From contig JARZZO010000005.1 in assembly GCA_030544215.1 (NCBI GenBank), positions 80,877,024-80,941,023 on the forward strand: a stretch of DNA of 64,000 nt, read 5' to 3'. The notes beneath the pieces are model-generated. The model was not told where the DNA came from and ran no database searches. It worked only from the letters and a program-made list of their open reading frames with translations. This DNA is from Zantedeschia hybrid cultivar. Taxonomy: Eukaryota > Streptophyta > Magnoliopsida > Alismatales > Araceae. Within the stretch, counting starts at the first letter, position 1. Every line of letters begins with the position of its first letter. Position numbers and translations under genes: made by a program. This document shows positions 34,890 to 46,949 of this stretch, piece after piece.

Positions 34890-35275
34890 TAATATATTGA
34901 TACTTGAACTCCTTACCGTTAGAAGATTGGATCCCTTAGTATAATTACTGATCAAGCTCAGTCATTGCCCTGATGAAGAGGAGAGCCGCATTTTCACAAA
35001 AAATTCTCCCATCAAGTTGAAAAGGTACCGTGAGAAGAAGTTTGTTTTAAAATCCCCTCGATGCACTAATCAAATTCGGTCAGTAACTGCATTGGGGAGA
35101 TCCAGTCTCCACCATCAGCTTCCTTTCACCTCTACCTTCACCGTACATACATAAGATGCACTCAGTTTATATCTGCCCCGTCCTCTTGAAGACCTGCTTG
35201 GAACTGCACACTTTACCCCTTTGGCATGGACGATGATTCGGCCTATCAAAACAACATGAATAATCACCATATCAT
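34890..35275. other. Spacer, nothing recognised
   Basis: No frame or repeat supported. Confidence 0.5.
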
Positions 35276-35279
35276 ATAT

Positions 35280-35466
35280 AAAAGAGAGAAGTTTCTCTCA
35301 GTACACGTTTGGATCGGAGTCCAACAATATTGAAAGAAAGAGAGGGCCCATGTACTTATCAAGTTTTGAGATCATATTAAAAAAAAATTATAATATTTGA
35401 CCTTTTCTCCCTTAGTACTACTGAACTCCGATCCAAATATATACTAAGAAAATCTCTTATTTGTAT
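35280..35466. mobile_element. Small MITE with about 40-bp inverted ends
   Basis: The left end AAAGAGAGAAGTTTCTCTCA..TTTGGATCGGAGT is matched by the reverse complement of the right end, AATAAGAGATTTTCTTAGTA..TTTGGATCGGAGT. The 13-base inner core is perfect. Total length is about 187 bp. Confidence 0.7.
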
Positions 35467-35469
35467 AAA

Positions 35470-37300
35470 ATGTGTGGACAGTACAATGTATGTACAAGCA
35501 GGAAGAACTCAAAGGAAAGCCACATGGTTGGCGGCAGCTGTGTGGTGGACAAGCTAGTTAGGTCTGCCTGAGCCCATCGCATCTTCTTGGGTCAAAAACG
35601 AGCCAAACACCCGTCGTCCATCGCATGACAGGGACGCATTTCTGGCGCACTCACCTAGCTTCTCCAAACCTGGCCCAGTTTTGTATGTCTCACCGAGAAA
35701 TACTTACTGCATTATTAGTGGTAATGTAATTTACGTAGATTATAATATTATCTTAAATACTGTCATCTAATCATGTTGATCGGACAGTAATGTTCCGCAC
35801 ATTTTTATTTAAAAAAATACCGAGTTGTGAAGGACCCTTATCTTGTCCTCTTTTTCGAACTGTTTAAAAATAAAAAAAAAAGATCCGGCGTTTTGGGCTG
35901 CAATCCGACACTGGGCATCATGCAGCGCAGCATGCGTTACTCATGTTTGCTTGTGCCTATCACTCTTTCACCTCTTTGATTTTTGTTTTTCAGTATTCGA
36001 TTTGGCGAAAGTTATTTATAAACATTGGATATGGGACATGCTTAATCAAGTAGTATCAAGTCTCTAATTTGCTCAAAATTATTAATGACCAATCACAAAT
36101 CCTGTGTGACAGTCAAAACCCATGATGCTCATTTTGGATGACGGTGTAACTGTGGACAAAAAGCCCATGAAGCTCATCCCGGGTCACACTGCTCGTCCAC
36201 CATGTATCTAAACGGCTGGACATCTTCAGCACTAGGGATATATATGAGTGCCTATTTAGAGTAGATTCATGCCCATATCTTCTTTTAAGCTATCGGTTAA
36301 GAAATATTATCTATTTACTATTATATAAGTTGATTATCGATCGGATAATTATATTTTAATATACCATATGCATTCGGTTATAGAACTTTGTATCTGTTAT
36401 CTTATCTGTTATGCATATCAATTTAAAAAAACTATCTGTTAATTAACCTATAAATTAACGATGCTACTTTAGTAGGAGGCCATCAACAAAAGAGAAAAAA
36501 TAAAATAAAAAATAAAAGATCCAAACCAAAGTAAAAAAATCACAAAAGTCAAAGTCATCAAAAGAGAAAAATAGAAAAAAGACTCAAAAATAAAAAATTC
36601 CGTAAATATTAAAAGATCGAATCCCAACAGGTAATACGATAAAAGAAAGACATCTTTCCAATTTTTTTGAAATCTCACATGAGCTTTTTAGATGTTTTCT
36701 TTCCTTCTCTTTTAAAATTATGCCATAAATTCAAGGAATAGTAGAAGCGGATCGGACCACTGAATAAGATTAGAGTATGAGCATCTAATAAGCATGTTAA
36801 AATCGAGCAATAAGTTACCATTTGCAAATTTTGGATCACATTGGTAGATGAAACAAAGATCCATCTCCCTCAGAGGAAAATATGACGCACTTATATTATT
36901 ATATGCGTTCCCATGACAACTCCAAATTAATTAAACAATAATTATAAATGGATTGCCAGCATCACCATAAGCAACTTACAGCAAAATAGACCCATCTCAC
37001 TTAATAAAATGTCCCATCATGTTTTTCCCAAGAAGACCTGAAAGGAGTAAAATTGGAACATTATTTCGCATCACCCGCGTATTGATCCATTTTCTGGTGT
37101 CGAGATTGGGCATTGGTTCCAAACAAAACTCAAATTAATCTAAACAATTTACAACTATAGTTATATTTATGAATCAGTTGTCTAGTGCAGTTGATTCATC
37201 TTTTGTCTCTTAATTAGAAGGTCTCGAAATTTTTATTCTTAGTTGAAACTTAAAAACTTCCTTAGTATGCATACGATCATGTAAAGGATTTGTTATACAC
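35470..37300. other. AT-rich spacer, nothing recognised
   Basis: Includes an A-rich block at 36480-36660 that produces a false minus-strand frame. Confidence 0.5.
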
Positions 37301-37306
37301 GTATTA

Positions 37307-37474
37307 ACCGCTGAATTACATATAATCATGTTAGATGACCCAACTGCGAAGACACCACTAAACAAATTTTTTATTAGTTCCAATCTGATAATCGCTGAAT
37401 TACACATAATTATGTTAGATGACCCAAATGCGAAGACGCCACTACACAAATTTTTTATTAGTTCCAATCTGGTA
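37307..37474. repeat. 84-bp tandem duplication
   Basis: Two head-to-tail copies offset by exactly 84 bases. Each runs from CCGCTGAATTACA (or TCGCTGAATTACA) to TTAGTTCCAATCTG and they differ at only a few sites. Confidence 0.85.
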
Positions 37475-37619
37475 GAATTTGATTGAGATTAGTAAATGAT
37501 TCCCTGCTTTCTGATCTATAGTCGATAAATTTTTAATAATTTAGATGATATTTTTATCTAGGTGACTGAACTGGATTCTTAATTACGCTAAAGAGAATGG
37601 GTAGATGGTGAGAACTAGA

Positions 37620-38203
37620 AGGGACCCACCCAGGCCACAAAATTTCCAGAAAAAGTGTCGGAACAGCGGCGGCGCAGCCTCGGACCGCCATCTTGTTCTT
37701 CCCTGCGAGGTCGAAGCGAAGGAGGAATCCCCTGCTTCTATCTCTCTCCAATTCTCTCTCTAAACTCTCTCTCAGCTCTCCGGCGAGTCAAAGGTCTTAA
37801 TCTGAAGCCTATTTCCTAGTAGTCTTTTGGTCGATTTTGGTTTATGACGATTTGATTGTTTTCTGTCAATTGTTTTGGAGATTAGAAAAAAATTGAGCCT
37901 GAAACGCCAGTGTTTGCTCGAATCTGTCGATTTGTGCTCCGTTTTCTTTTTTGCTTCCTAATATAATGAGACTGGTGGGGAGGATTTTTTTTCCCCTTTT
38001 AAGTCGGTTCTTCTTGCTGTTTGTTTGATTTGGCTGTGGTTTTCACGGGTTTGAAATCTGCTCTTTTGACGGAATGATGTGGGAAATCCGGGATTTGTTT
38101 GTTTTGTTCGGTGAGTTGCCCGGTTAGCTCGCTCCATGTGGACGTGATTTTTTTGGTTGACTTTTTTCATGTTGATTGATTGATGTGGTGAAGCAGGAGA
38201 GAG
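37620..38203 (+). promoter_or_regulatory. Promoter and 5' UTR of the PDH E1 beta gene, with probable leader intron
   Basis: A CT-rich initiator-like stretch (37739-37779) lies after a locally GC-rich segment, with no clear TATA box, as in many housekeeping genes. A leader intron is likely: AAAG|GTCTTA at 37793/37794 to AAGCAG|GAGAG ending at 38196, seven bases before the ATG. Confidence 0.45.
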
Positions 38204-41200
38204 ATGTTGGGATTGGCGAGGCAGGTGGCCGGATCGGGGAGCTCCCATGCGTCGGTAAGGAAGAGATTCTTGGGGGTGTTATTAGTCTACAAGATGAATT
38301 CTATTGCCTTTTTTTTTGCTGTGTGTGGATAACAAGTTTTTGCATCATACCAGAACTTGGGGCAATGCTTGCGGAGGGTTCTGCCAGGAGTGGCTGCTCT
38401 GCAGAGAGGATACTCAACTGCGGGGAAGGAGGTGGGTTACTCAGACCATTGTCGGGCTCTCGGAGTTCTGATTTATTAGGATTGTATGTTTATCTACAAA
38501 CACCGTGTACAACAAAACTCCTTCTGATGAGGGGATACTTACGTGGTGTTCTTATCCTTGTATTCGGTTGTAACCTCATTCACATATTATATATAAATTC
38601 TGGTCTCTCTCTCTAGATTACGTGAGAGAGAAAGCTCTAGAGAATTTCTATCCTGTGCTTCTTCCTTCATGATTGTTGTTGTTGTTGTTTTTGAGGGGGC
38701 TGCGTCATGTTGTGAAGTTTCTGCTATTTAAGTTGAATTTTTTTAGGTATTTAAGCGCTTATATTCTGCATTTTTGAATTCAAAAATCCTCCTTCACTTT
38801 ATTGCTATGTTTACGCTTCTGTGTCCAAGACTGTTTCTTCCGTGAGTATTAGATATGTGGGGCTTCGGTGTGTTAGCTTAGATTGAGGCATAGACTTCTT
38901 GAAGTGGATAGCACCGGGGTGCTGCTTCTCTGCAGTGAATCGTTTGTTGTTTCTTCTGCTTGTTGTTGTTTTTTGGTTGGACAGTTCAAATGAATTCTCT
39001 GTCAGCGTGCTCTTTGTTGACATACAAAAGAAGCAGGCACATTTATTTATGGGGTTCCTTGTTTTACTGTTTAATATGCATTGGCAGTTGTATAAACAAC
39101 TTTTCTTTCTTCAGTATGGCATTCTGGATTGGCATTGTTAAAAACTGTGTGGACAATTGTTTCCTACAGATGACTGTCAGAGATGCTCTGAACTCTGCAC
39201 TGCACGAGGAGATGGCTGCAGATCCAAGAGTTTTCCTCATGGGTGAAGAGGTAACGTTCAAGGATAAGCTTTCATATTTCCCCCCCTCTCAGCCCTCCCT
39301 TTCTTACGTGTCTGGAGTATCTAACAGGAAACTTTCTTATTTTAGGTTGGTGAATACCAGGGTGCCTATAAGGTTTGACGACTGCAACCATATGAATGCT
39401 GTCATCTTTGTGATGATGTTCAGTGCTTTTGTTTCTTTCTGCCATCAGTTTATTTCACTTGCTTGCTAATTTGCTGTTCTACCTCCCTTTGCACAGGTAA
39501 CGAAGGGTCTTCTGGAAACGTTTGGTCCAGAAAGGGTCCTTGATACTCCCATTACAGAGGTAATACTTGACTATTAACACCGGTTATCTCCATTATATTA
39601 TATTCGTGCATCACAGGGCAGTTGTCTGCCTTTTATATTTATGAGCTACCCAGGGAAAGCACAATTTCATTTCTCCTACATCTGTTATACCAGGCTGGCT
39701 TTGCTGGGATTGGAGTTGGAGCAGCTTATTATGGTCTTCGACCTGTTGTTGAGTTCATGACATTTAATTTCTCCATGCAGGTTAGGACTTTTCTTCATTT
39801 TATATTAGCTTGTCTGAGTTTATGAAACTTGTAATGGAGATTCATCACTAAATACTGTATAGTTTTTGCCATTTCAATGACAATTGCTGTTTCAATGTTC
39901 ACTACAATGATTCTCTAAAGGCTTGAAGTCCATGAAGTGGCACTGATAAGTTAATGTTGAACCCTAGGGTTCATTTGAGCTCTTGAACCAAGGACCTGAG
40001 ATAGGTGGATGATTACGGTCTAATGTTTGTGTCTAATGCCTACCAATAGTTGTTGGGTAGGGGTTCCTTATGAAGCTTAAGTGTATGCAAGTGTTCACAT
40101 GAGGATGTGTTAAGGAAAACTTGGGCAGGACCCATATTAAATGCATTGTAGAAACTGACACCTAGATTTCCAGTAGGTTCCCACTGTTGGAAGCTGTTGT
40201 CTTCTAGAATTAGGAACAAGAGCTTATTGCTTGTACACGGTGGGGGATCCTTTCCTTTTTTTAGGGAGCTAATCCTTGCCGTTTGGTCTATGCCCTTGTT
40301 GGAGAGAAAATTGCCACTAAAAAAATATAAAGACCAACATGCCCCTCAACTTACAAAAGGAATGGGAGGGTACAAGGGTCTTTTGCCCAAAAAAAAGATC
40401 TACAATAGTGCTACAGTAAAGGGGGTATGAACAGTGCTGTGAACAGTGCACTATCACGGGAATAGTACCTAAATCCCCTCAAAAATAAAAAAGAAATAAA
40501 AAACCCCCCAAAGTCAGAAAATATGGGGCCAAAAAAACCCCAAAATACCCCCCTTTTTGCTGCAGACCCCTTTGGGCCTGCCGCCTCCTATGGGCGGCAG
40601 ACCCAAAGCATTGCCGCCCCTTGTGGGCAGCAGAGCCCCATGAAGGGGCTGCTGCCCCCGAGCACGCTGCCTGCCCATGGCGGCGTGCCCCCGGGCTTCG
40701 GCCTATAAAAATAATTTTTGTAGAAAAAAGTTTGAATCCATGGGGGGCCCCACACATGCCCACATGATCCAATAGAAAAATGCCATGTGGATGTCCATCG
40801 CCTCGTCATTGCCGCTATGTCATTGCCACCTCGTACCCGGTCATCTCCAGGTGGACCAATTGAGCGAAAGAAGGCTTGGACCAATGAGGCTTTGCCACCT
40901 AAACATGGCCTGCCTCCAAAAGCCAGTCATAAGCCGCCACTTGGCGGCCTCTTGTTGGATGTAGATCTCTATAAATACCCCCACCCCTCCTTGTATAAGG
41001 TTGGTTAGTTGGTGAATAAGAGGAGATTAATAACGAGACTTGAGATTCTCATCCTCCTTCCTTCTTCAAGGTAAAAAGGCCATGCCGCCTAGGCATAGGC
41101 GGCATGGTTACTAACCATGCTGCCAAGTCTTGGCGGCGTGGTCATGATCATTAGCCACGCCGCCAAGTCTTGGCGGCATGACCAAAAACCATGCTGCCCA

Positions 41201-44200
41201 ATACCAATGATCTATTTACTTAAGTTTCAGTCGCCAAAGCTTCGTCGGCCTGTTGCTGCCTTCATGCACAACGACGAGCTGTCGAGTGCCGTTGAAGCCT
41301 CGTCGGCCTGTTGCCGCCTCCATGCGCAACGGCGAGCTGTCGAGTGTCACCGAAGTCTCGTCGGCCCGTTGTCGCCTCCATGCACAACGGCGAGCTGTCG
41401 AGTGTCGTTGAAGCCTCGTCGGCCTGTTGCTACCTCTATGCGCAACGGCGAGCTGTCGAGTATTTCCGAAACCTTGTCGGCCCATTACCACCTCTATGCG
41501 TAACGGCGAGCTATTGAGTGCCGTTGAAGTCTCATCGGCACGTTGCCGCCTCCATATGCAACGGCGAGCTGTCGAGTGTTATTGAAGCCTCGTTTGCCCG
41601 TTGCCTCCTTTATGTGCAATGATGAGCTGTCGAGTGTCACTGAAGCTTCGTCGACCCGTTGCCGTCTCCATACGCAACGGCGAGCTGTCGAGTGTCGCCG
41701 AAGCCTCGTCGACCCGTTGCCGCCTTCATGCGCAACGGCAAACTGTCGAGTGTCGGTGAAGTCTCGTCGGCCCGTTGTCGCCTTCATACGCAACGGTGAG
41801 TTGTCGAGTGTCACTGAAGCCTCGTTGGCCTGTTGCCGCTTCCATGCACAACGGTGAGCTATCGAGTGTAACCAAAGCCTCGTCGGCCCGTTGTCGCCTC
41901 CATACGCAATGGCGAGCTATCGAGTCTCGTTGAAGCCTCGTCGACCCGTTGCCGCCTCAACACAACGATGGCGAGTTATTAAGTCAAGACAATGCTTCTC
42001 GGCTTGACATCGTATATGAACAATGATTCGGTGAGCCATGAGAGTTATTTTATACAAGATGCCGTGAAGTCATCATCCCTGCCTCCAAATCTTGGTGGTG
42101 TCATCAAGCGCCCCGCCTCTAAGCGTTGGCGGCATCATTCAAAACCCCCGTCTCTAAGTGCCGACAACGCCATCTTCAAACCACGCCGCCAAGTGCCGGC
42201 GGCGCAGCACCTTCAAACCACGCCACCAAATGTCGGCGGTACAACGCCATCTTCAAACTACGCCGTCAAGTGTCGGCGTGGTGCCATTTTCAAACCATGC
42301 TCGGCAATGTCATTTCAAGCACCATTGCCAAGTGTGCTATCGCCATGAATAGCACCACCGCCGCCATGAATAATGTGCCGTCATGAATAGTGTCGCCACC
42401 GCCATGAATAATGCACCGGTGCCATGAATAGTATGCCGCCGCCTCCATGAATAGTGCGCCGCCGTAATAAATAGTATGACACTGTCATGAATAGTATCAC
42501 ATCATCATATCATCTTGTGCCCATATCCGTCTGTGGGATCCGCCCCGGATACTTGTCGTTAGGGCATGAATAGTGCACCTGTCACGTGCACTAGAGGCAC
42601 AAGTCAAATGAGCCATATTATGCGTGACTTCGTGTTAATGCCTGACACTATCCATTTGTGGGACTCGTCTCGGACAGTTGTTGCCAGGAGTGAACAATGC
42701 ACCCGGAAGCACACCATGCGTGGTTCCAATTAAAGTCAATCTGTTGATTCCTTTAAATGCAATGCTGTCTCATGATGCTGCCGGACTGTGAGACCCATTC
42801 GGGACAGTCGTCACCAGGGGATGAATAGTGCACAACATGTGATCTCATCCAAATGAACAAATGAAGTGTACCAACGGAGTACAATTCCTAATAAAGACTC
42901 GGTGGAGCTGAATTGTATGAGAATAGTACACATCAATAAACATGCCGCATATCCTTTTATCAAATAAATGAATCATGTCATATCCAAACATGTTCGAATG
43001 CTCTAAGATAGACCCCACTAGAGCCAAAGCCCACATTGGGCACATGAATAATGCTAATGAATAGTGCCAATGAATAGTGCATGTGAGTGGTACTTTGAAT
43101 AGTACTTGTTGATGGTATCCTCTTATAATGCAGGGGATTGGTGAGACCCGCAAAGTGCACCACACTATACTTTCTGAATGATGTCTCTGTGATATAATAT
43201 CAGGACTAATGCTGATCCTTTTACTATAATATGCGAGGAATAAAACAAGAGCGAGAGCGAATTGTGCTGCATAGTAGTAGCAAGGCGTGGCACACTTCTT
43301 AAAGAAATCAAAGGATTTTCTTGTCGCAGCAGGATGTAATTAACGTCAGTCTACGGACCAACGGAAATAGTCTAAATTCAACAGAGTCCACAAAACCTTC
43401 CATGTGTGAGTCAACATATAATGATCAAACGTTCTGATGGCGGCAATCATGAATCTAGTTAACCAAATAAAAATCCGAAACAAATCAGTCAGATAAAAAA
43501 TGACTGTCAATAGTCCTCATGATTTTTTTGCTTTTTTATGGTGTGATGGTCATCATATATTACTCTTCTCTGCATAGAAAGCCTGATTCAATACTTCCGA
43601 AATTTCTCACTTACACTTTTGGGACTTAATGAACACTACTAGGGCTTTATTTTGAGCAGAATATGCCTGTATCCTGATTTCTGTGTACATCACATGCCGC
43701 CCTTTCCCTTTTTGAATGGGAACATATTTTCTATGTATCACTTATCTAGCATGTTGATATCAGCTGAGTTGGTTTTTGGGTTTTGAATAATTGTTTTGCA
43801 ATCATGTCTGTCAACTAAATTATCTAATGGTTCAATGATAAGAATCCAACTTAGATCTTGATGGATTGTCTCCACCTTTTGATACATCAGAAGTTATTTC
43901 TGGTCACAGTTTTATTTTTCATGTACAGAAAATAGGGGGAAGAGAGGTAGACTACCTGCTTGGGTCTGTCAGTTTATCAATTTTCATGCCCGCAAAATTC
44001 CAAGAGGGGATGGAGAGGAGGATGTGAAAGGATCCAAAGTAGCGTATGATCTATTAATTTTTTCTGCCTCTAGGTTCATCCTGTATCCAGTATGAGAGCT
44101 AGTACACTGATCCATCTCGTTTTGGGGAAATTGAACTAGACCTGAAGGATTGTCAAGCTGTAACTTGTGCAGTGTGGGGAGGATTTGTTCTGGGTGCTCC

Positions 44201-45228
44201 AAGTAACATAGTTCATCATTGCTGCATCTGCAAGCATAGTGAACGATGGGAGGTTAATACTGGAAAGATAGCCTTATATATTCGTTGGCATCCTTGTATC
44301 TCTCAAGCATAAAACATCTGACAGCAAATGCAACACACTTTTGGAATAATTCAGCAGCTGTTTAATCTTTTCTTGTCTATGTGGAGGCTATGTTCATTTT
44401 TTCTTTATATAAAGTTGTCTTTTCCCATCATTCCATCTCGTCTACTGTTCAAATTTCTTATGTCAAAAACCTTCCGAATTTTTTTTCTTCTGTCAAATAG
44501 TCAACATACATATGAATCTCGGACTGTCCACCAAAATGCTCCCGTCACTACGTGCCTCTGAAGAGGCACTTCTGAAGTGTGTCTGCCCTGTTCATTTATT
44601 AACATGCATTAAGGAAACACACATATTTCCTTAGGTATCAAGTACAGTTTGGGAATTTCCTAAGATATTCGCTTGTTTTTTTGTATAACAAGCATGCTTA
44701 GAAAAATGAAGTCTTTTTAACTTGTTCCAATCATACTGTGGATTTTGATTTGGCCGGGAGAAAACTGATGACTTCTTGGTCAACTGTAGTTTTGTCAATT
44801 TGTATCTTTGTTTCTCATAAAAATTAGTTAGTCAACTTGCAATGACTATTGGCTTAGACACTTCTGACCTTTGAAATCTGAAAAAGGCCCATCTTCTAGA
44901 TGAATTGGTAATGACAGTTTGCAACTTGGATGTCGTCTATCATTATGCAGTTCTGGATGTCAGTTGCTCTACTGTTATTTTGGCCCATGACTTTGTGGAG
45001 AGTTATGTATTTTCACATAGATCTCATTTTTGCTGTTTCCTATGTAGCTTTATACTGTCTAATAAATTAGATATTGATCTTCATGTGTCTATTCTCCTAC
45101 AGGCAATGGACCATATTATTAACTCTGCTGCGAAAATGAACTACATGTCTGCTGGTGAGATACCTGTACCTATAGTTTTCAGAGGACCTAATGGTGCCGC
45201 TGCAGGAGTTAGTTCCCAACATTCCCAG
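38204..45228 (+). CDS. PDHB: Pyruvate dehydrogenase E1 component subunit beta, mitochondrial (5' part, seven exons)
   Basis: The E1 beta subunit pairs with E1 alpha to decarboxylate pyruvate in the mitochondrial PDH complex. Exons: 38204-38254, 38354-38431, 39170-39250, 39346-39372, 39497-39559, 39694-39780 and 45103-45228, all with GT-AG introns of phase 0, giving 171 residues. Residues 1-43 are a Ser/Arg/Leu-rich mitochondrial presequence. The mature part starts MTVRDALNSAL and has LMGEEVGEYQGAYK with the catalytic-site Glu (GEE), DTPITEAGFAGIGVGAA, EFMTFNFSMQ, FRGPNGAAAGV and the QHSQ His. The next expected segment (CYAAWY) is absent from the rest of the window, about 54% of a normal protein. 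A very large seventh intron filled with retroelements, or a truncated gene, would both explain this. A few residues differ from the usual plant sequence near NYMSAGEIP and GVSSQHSQ. Splice sites are intact and no internal stops occur. Confidence 0.88.
41080..41195. repeat. Run of GGCGGCATGG hairpins
   Basis: A perfect 12-base inverted repeat (CCATGCCGCCTA, loop GGCA, TAGGCGGCATGG) at 41080-41107 is followed by two more imperfect palindromes built on CCAAGTCTTGGCGGC, at about 41115-41142 and 41154-41182. Confidence 0.8.
41232..41985 (+). repeat. 58-bp minisatellite, about 13 units
   Basis: The unit contains AAGCCTCGTCGGCCCGTTG, CGCCTCCATGCGCAACGG and CGAGCTGTCGAGTGTC. Unit starts recur at a 58-base period (for example 41411, 41469, 41527, 41585, 41643, 41701, 41759, 41817). 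Because 58 is not a multiple of three, the long frames on both strands through it are artefacts. Confidence 0.92.
43170..44480. other. Right part of PDHB intron 6
   Basis: AT-rich intronic sequence, with no exon or element recognised. Confidence 0.5.
44485..44688 (+). repeat. Dispersed repeat R2, copy 2 (in PDHB intron 6)
   Basis: Inverted partner of 31660-31885. The T-rich right end GCTTGTTTTTTTGTATA mirrors the A-rich left end of copy 1. Its place inside an intron suggests insertion by transposition. Confidence 0.75.
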
Positions 45229-45436
45229 GTGGGCTGAAACTTTTTCATTTGGCATTTGGTGATAACATGTATTCCATGTTAATTCTATTTTGATACTATA
45301 TGTGCTAGTAAGGGCATCAAATCCGATCGTTTGTTGATGCCATTGTGATGGCAAACATATAAATGTCATTGATTCCGAGGAGCTAGAGATTAACTTAATA
45401 AAGAGTCCGTACTACCTATTCCACTGAACTATGATG

Positions 45437-45970
45437 CTTGGAGCAAACATTTTGATGGGAATCTAAGACCAGCGTACCACTGCATTACACATGATAGAGT
45501 GCATCTACCCCGGTTGAAGAGTCATTCTGGCTTCATTGTGGTTAGAAAACTCAATGAAGCTTGTCGGATGTATAGCTTATTATTAGACGAGTCTGTAGAT
45601 ATTTTGTTTATCTATTTAAGATTCATTTAAGTCTTTTTTCTAATTTTTAATAATTTTTTATGCGATTTTTGCATCATTTTTTCATGTCAAGGATATTTTG
45701 GTCCAGAATAAAGTTTAGGGAGTCATTAGGGTTTGTTTTCTCTTTAAATACTCTTGTAAGACATTTTTATTTTTCAATGAATATTTGTTGCGAATTTTGA
45801 GTTATTTTCTAGAGTTCCTTTCTACGACGGAGACCTTGGGGTTGAATCTACGCTGCGATGGGGCCGGGTGTGACGCCCAAGTCGTCGGTACGATGTCGGA
45901 GGACTCTCCACTACCGGTGTGACATCGATAGTCTCTCTAACCGCCCTTTTTCCTTGTCTGTCCCCCATCA
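45437..45970 (+). mobile_element. LTR, copy L1, followed by primer binding site
   Basis: Similar to three minus-strand copies at 46.4-46.9, 48.36-48.9 and 49.03-49.45 kb. It ends TCCCCCATCA and is followed at 45975 by TGGTATCAGAGC, the standard primer binding site for initiator tRNA-Met in plant LTR retrotransposons. Its right half contains TTTAAATACTCTTGTAAGAC, a possible core promoter and poly(A) region. Confidence 0.7.
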
Positions 45971-46345
45971 AATTTGGTATCAGAGCAAACTTCGATCCCT
46001 ACTACGCCACTATTCTATCCCGTCTTCACCACGGCTGTCCCGCTATAGCAGCTACCGACCGCTGCTGCCACCACACCCTTCTTCCTTCTCTTTCTTCGCC
46101 CCATATCGTTTTTTTTTTTTTCTCTCTCACCAGAACCACACAAAATAAAAAGGACAAAAGGAGGTTACTGTTCATGATGAACATTATCTGCGATTGTTGT
46201 TCACGGTGAATAGTATCCGTGATTATTGTTTGCTGTGACTAGTACCCGCAATTACTGTTTACATGAACAGTACCGCGGTAGTGTTCATATTGTCCCTCTC
46301 CTTCTTCCCTCTCTCTCCCAATCTTTGTTTTGTAACGCGAAAAAA
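45971..46345 (+). mobile_element. Retroelement leader after L1
   Basis: Starts at the primer binding site and contains tandem palindromes of the type GTTCAC.GTGAAC (46160-46285). It is the inverted counterpart of 47975-48345. No gag protein could be recognised. Confidence 0.6.
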
Positions 46346-46377
46346 AAGTACAAAAAAAAAAAAAAAAGAAGAGTGAT

Positions 46378-46945
46378 AAGGGACATAGGAGGAAGAAGGG
46401 GGGTTGAAGAGACTACCGGCGTCGCACTGACAGTGGGGAGTCCTCCGGCATCGTACCGGCGGCTTAGACATCACACCCGACCCCGTCGCATGACATATTA
46501 GACCTTGTTGTAGGGTCGTCTTTTCCGTCTTAGAGATGAACTCCATAAAATAACTCAAAATTTATAGTAAATATTTATTAAAAAATAAAAATGTCTTATA
46601 AGAGTATTTAAAGAGAAAATAAATCCTAATAACTCCCTAAACTTTATTCTGGACCAAAATACTGATGACATGAAAAAATAGTACGAAAATCGCATAAAAA
46701 ATTCTTGAAAAATATAAAAGGACCTGAACTAGTCTCAAATAGGCTAAACAAAATATCTACGGATTCCTCTAACAATAAACTACACATCAGACAAGCTTTG
46801 TTGAGTTTTCTAGCCACAATGAAGCTGGAACGACTCTCCAACGGCTGTAGATACACTCCATCATATGTAATGCAGTGGTACGCTGGTCTTGGATTCTCAT
46901 CATTCTCTCCCGGTTCAAAAAAAATCGTCCTCGAGTTTTGTAGTG
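46378..46945 (-). mobile_element. LTR copy L2 (inverted)
   Basis: Minus-strand copy of L1 sharing nearly every block, including GGTCCAGAATAAAGTTTAGG and CGTACCACTGCATTAC. It faces L1 across only about 400 bases of leader and has no primer site of its own, so it is a rearranged or independently inserted copy. Confidence 0.7.
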
Positions 46946-46949
46946 TCAA

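Larger units (their letters stand above)
40170..43165. repeat. Composite repeat insertion in PDHB intron 6, LTR-like
   Basis: This GC-rich block contrasts with the AT-rich intron ends. It holds a TATA box (CTATAAATACCCCC near 40970), a run of hairpins at 41080-41195, the 58-bp minisatellite, GCCGCCAAGTG-type repeats (42070-42330) and GCCATGAATAGTG repeats (42340-42500). No transposon protein is encoded. A TATA box followed by long repeated leader DNA suggests a non-coding LTR derivative. Its borders are not fixed. Confidence 0.45.

Noticed and set aside
41117..41857. Coding frames through the 58-bp minisatellite
   Set aside because: The period is not a multiple of three and frames exist on both strands.
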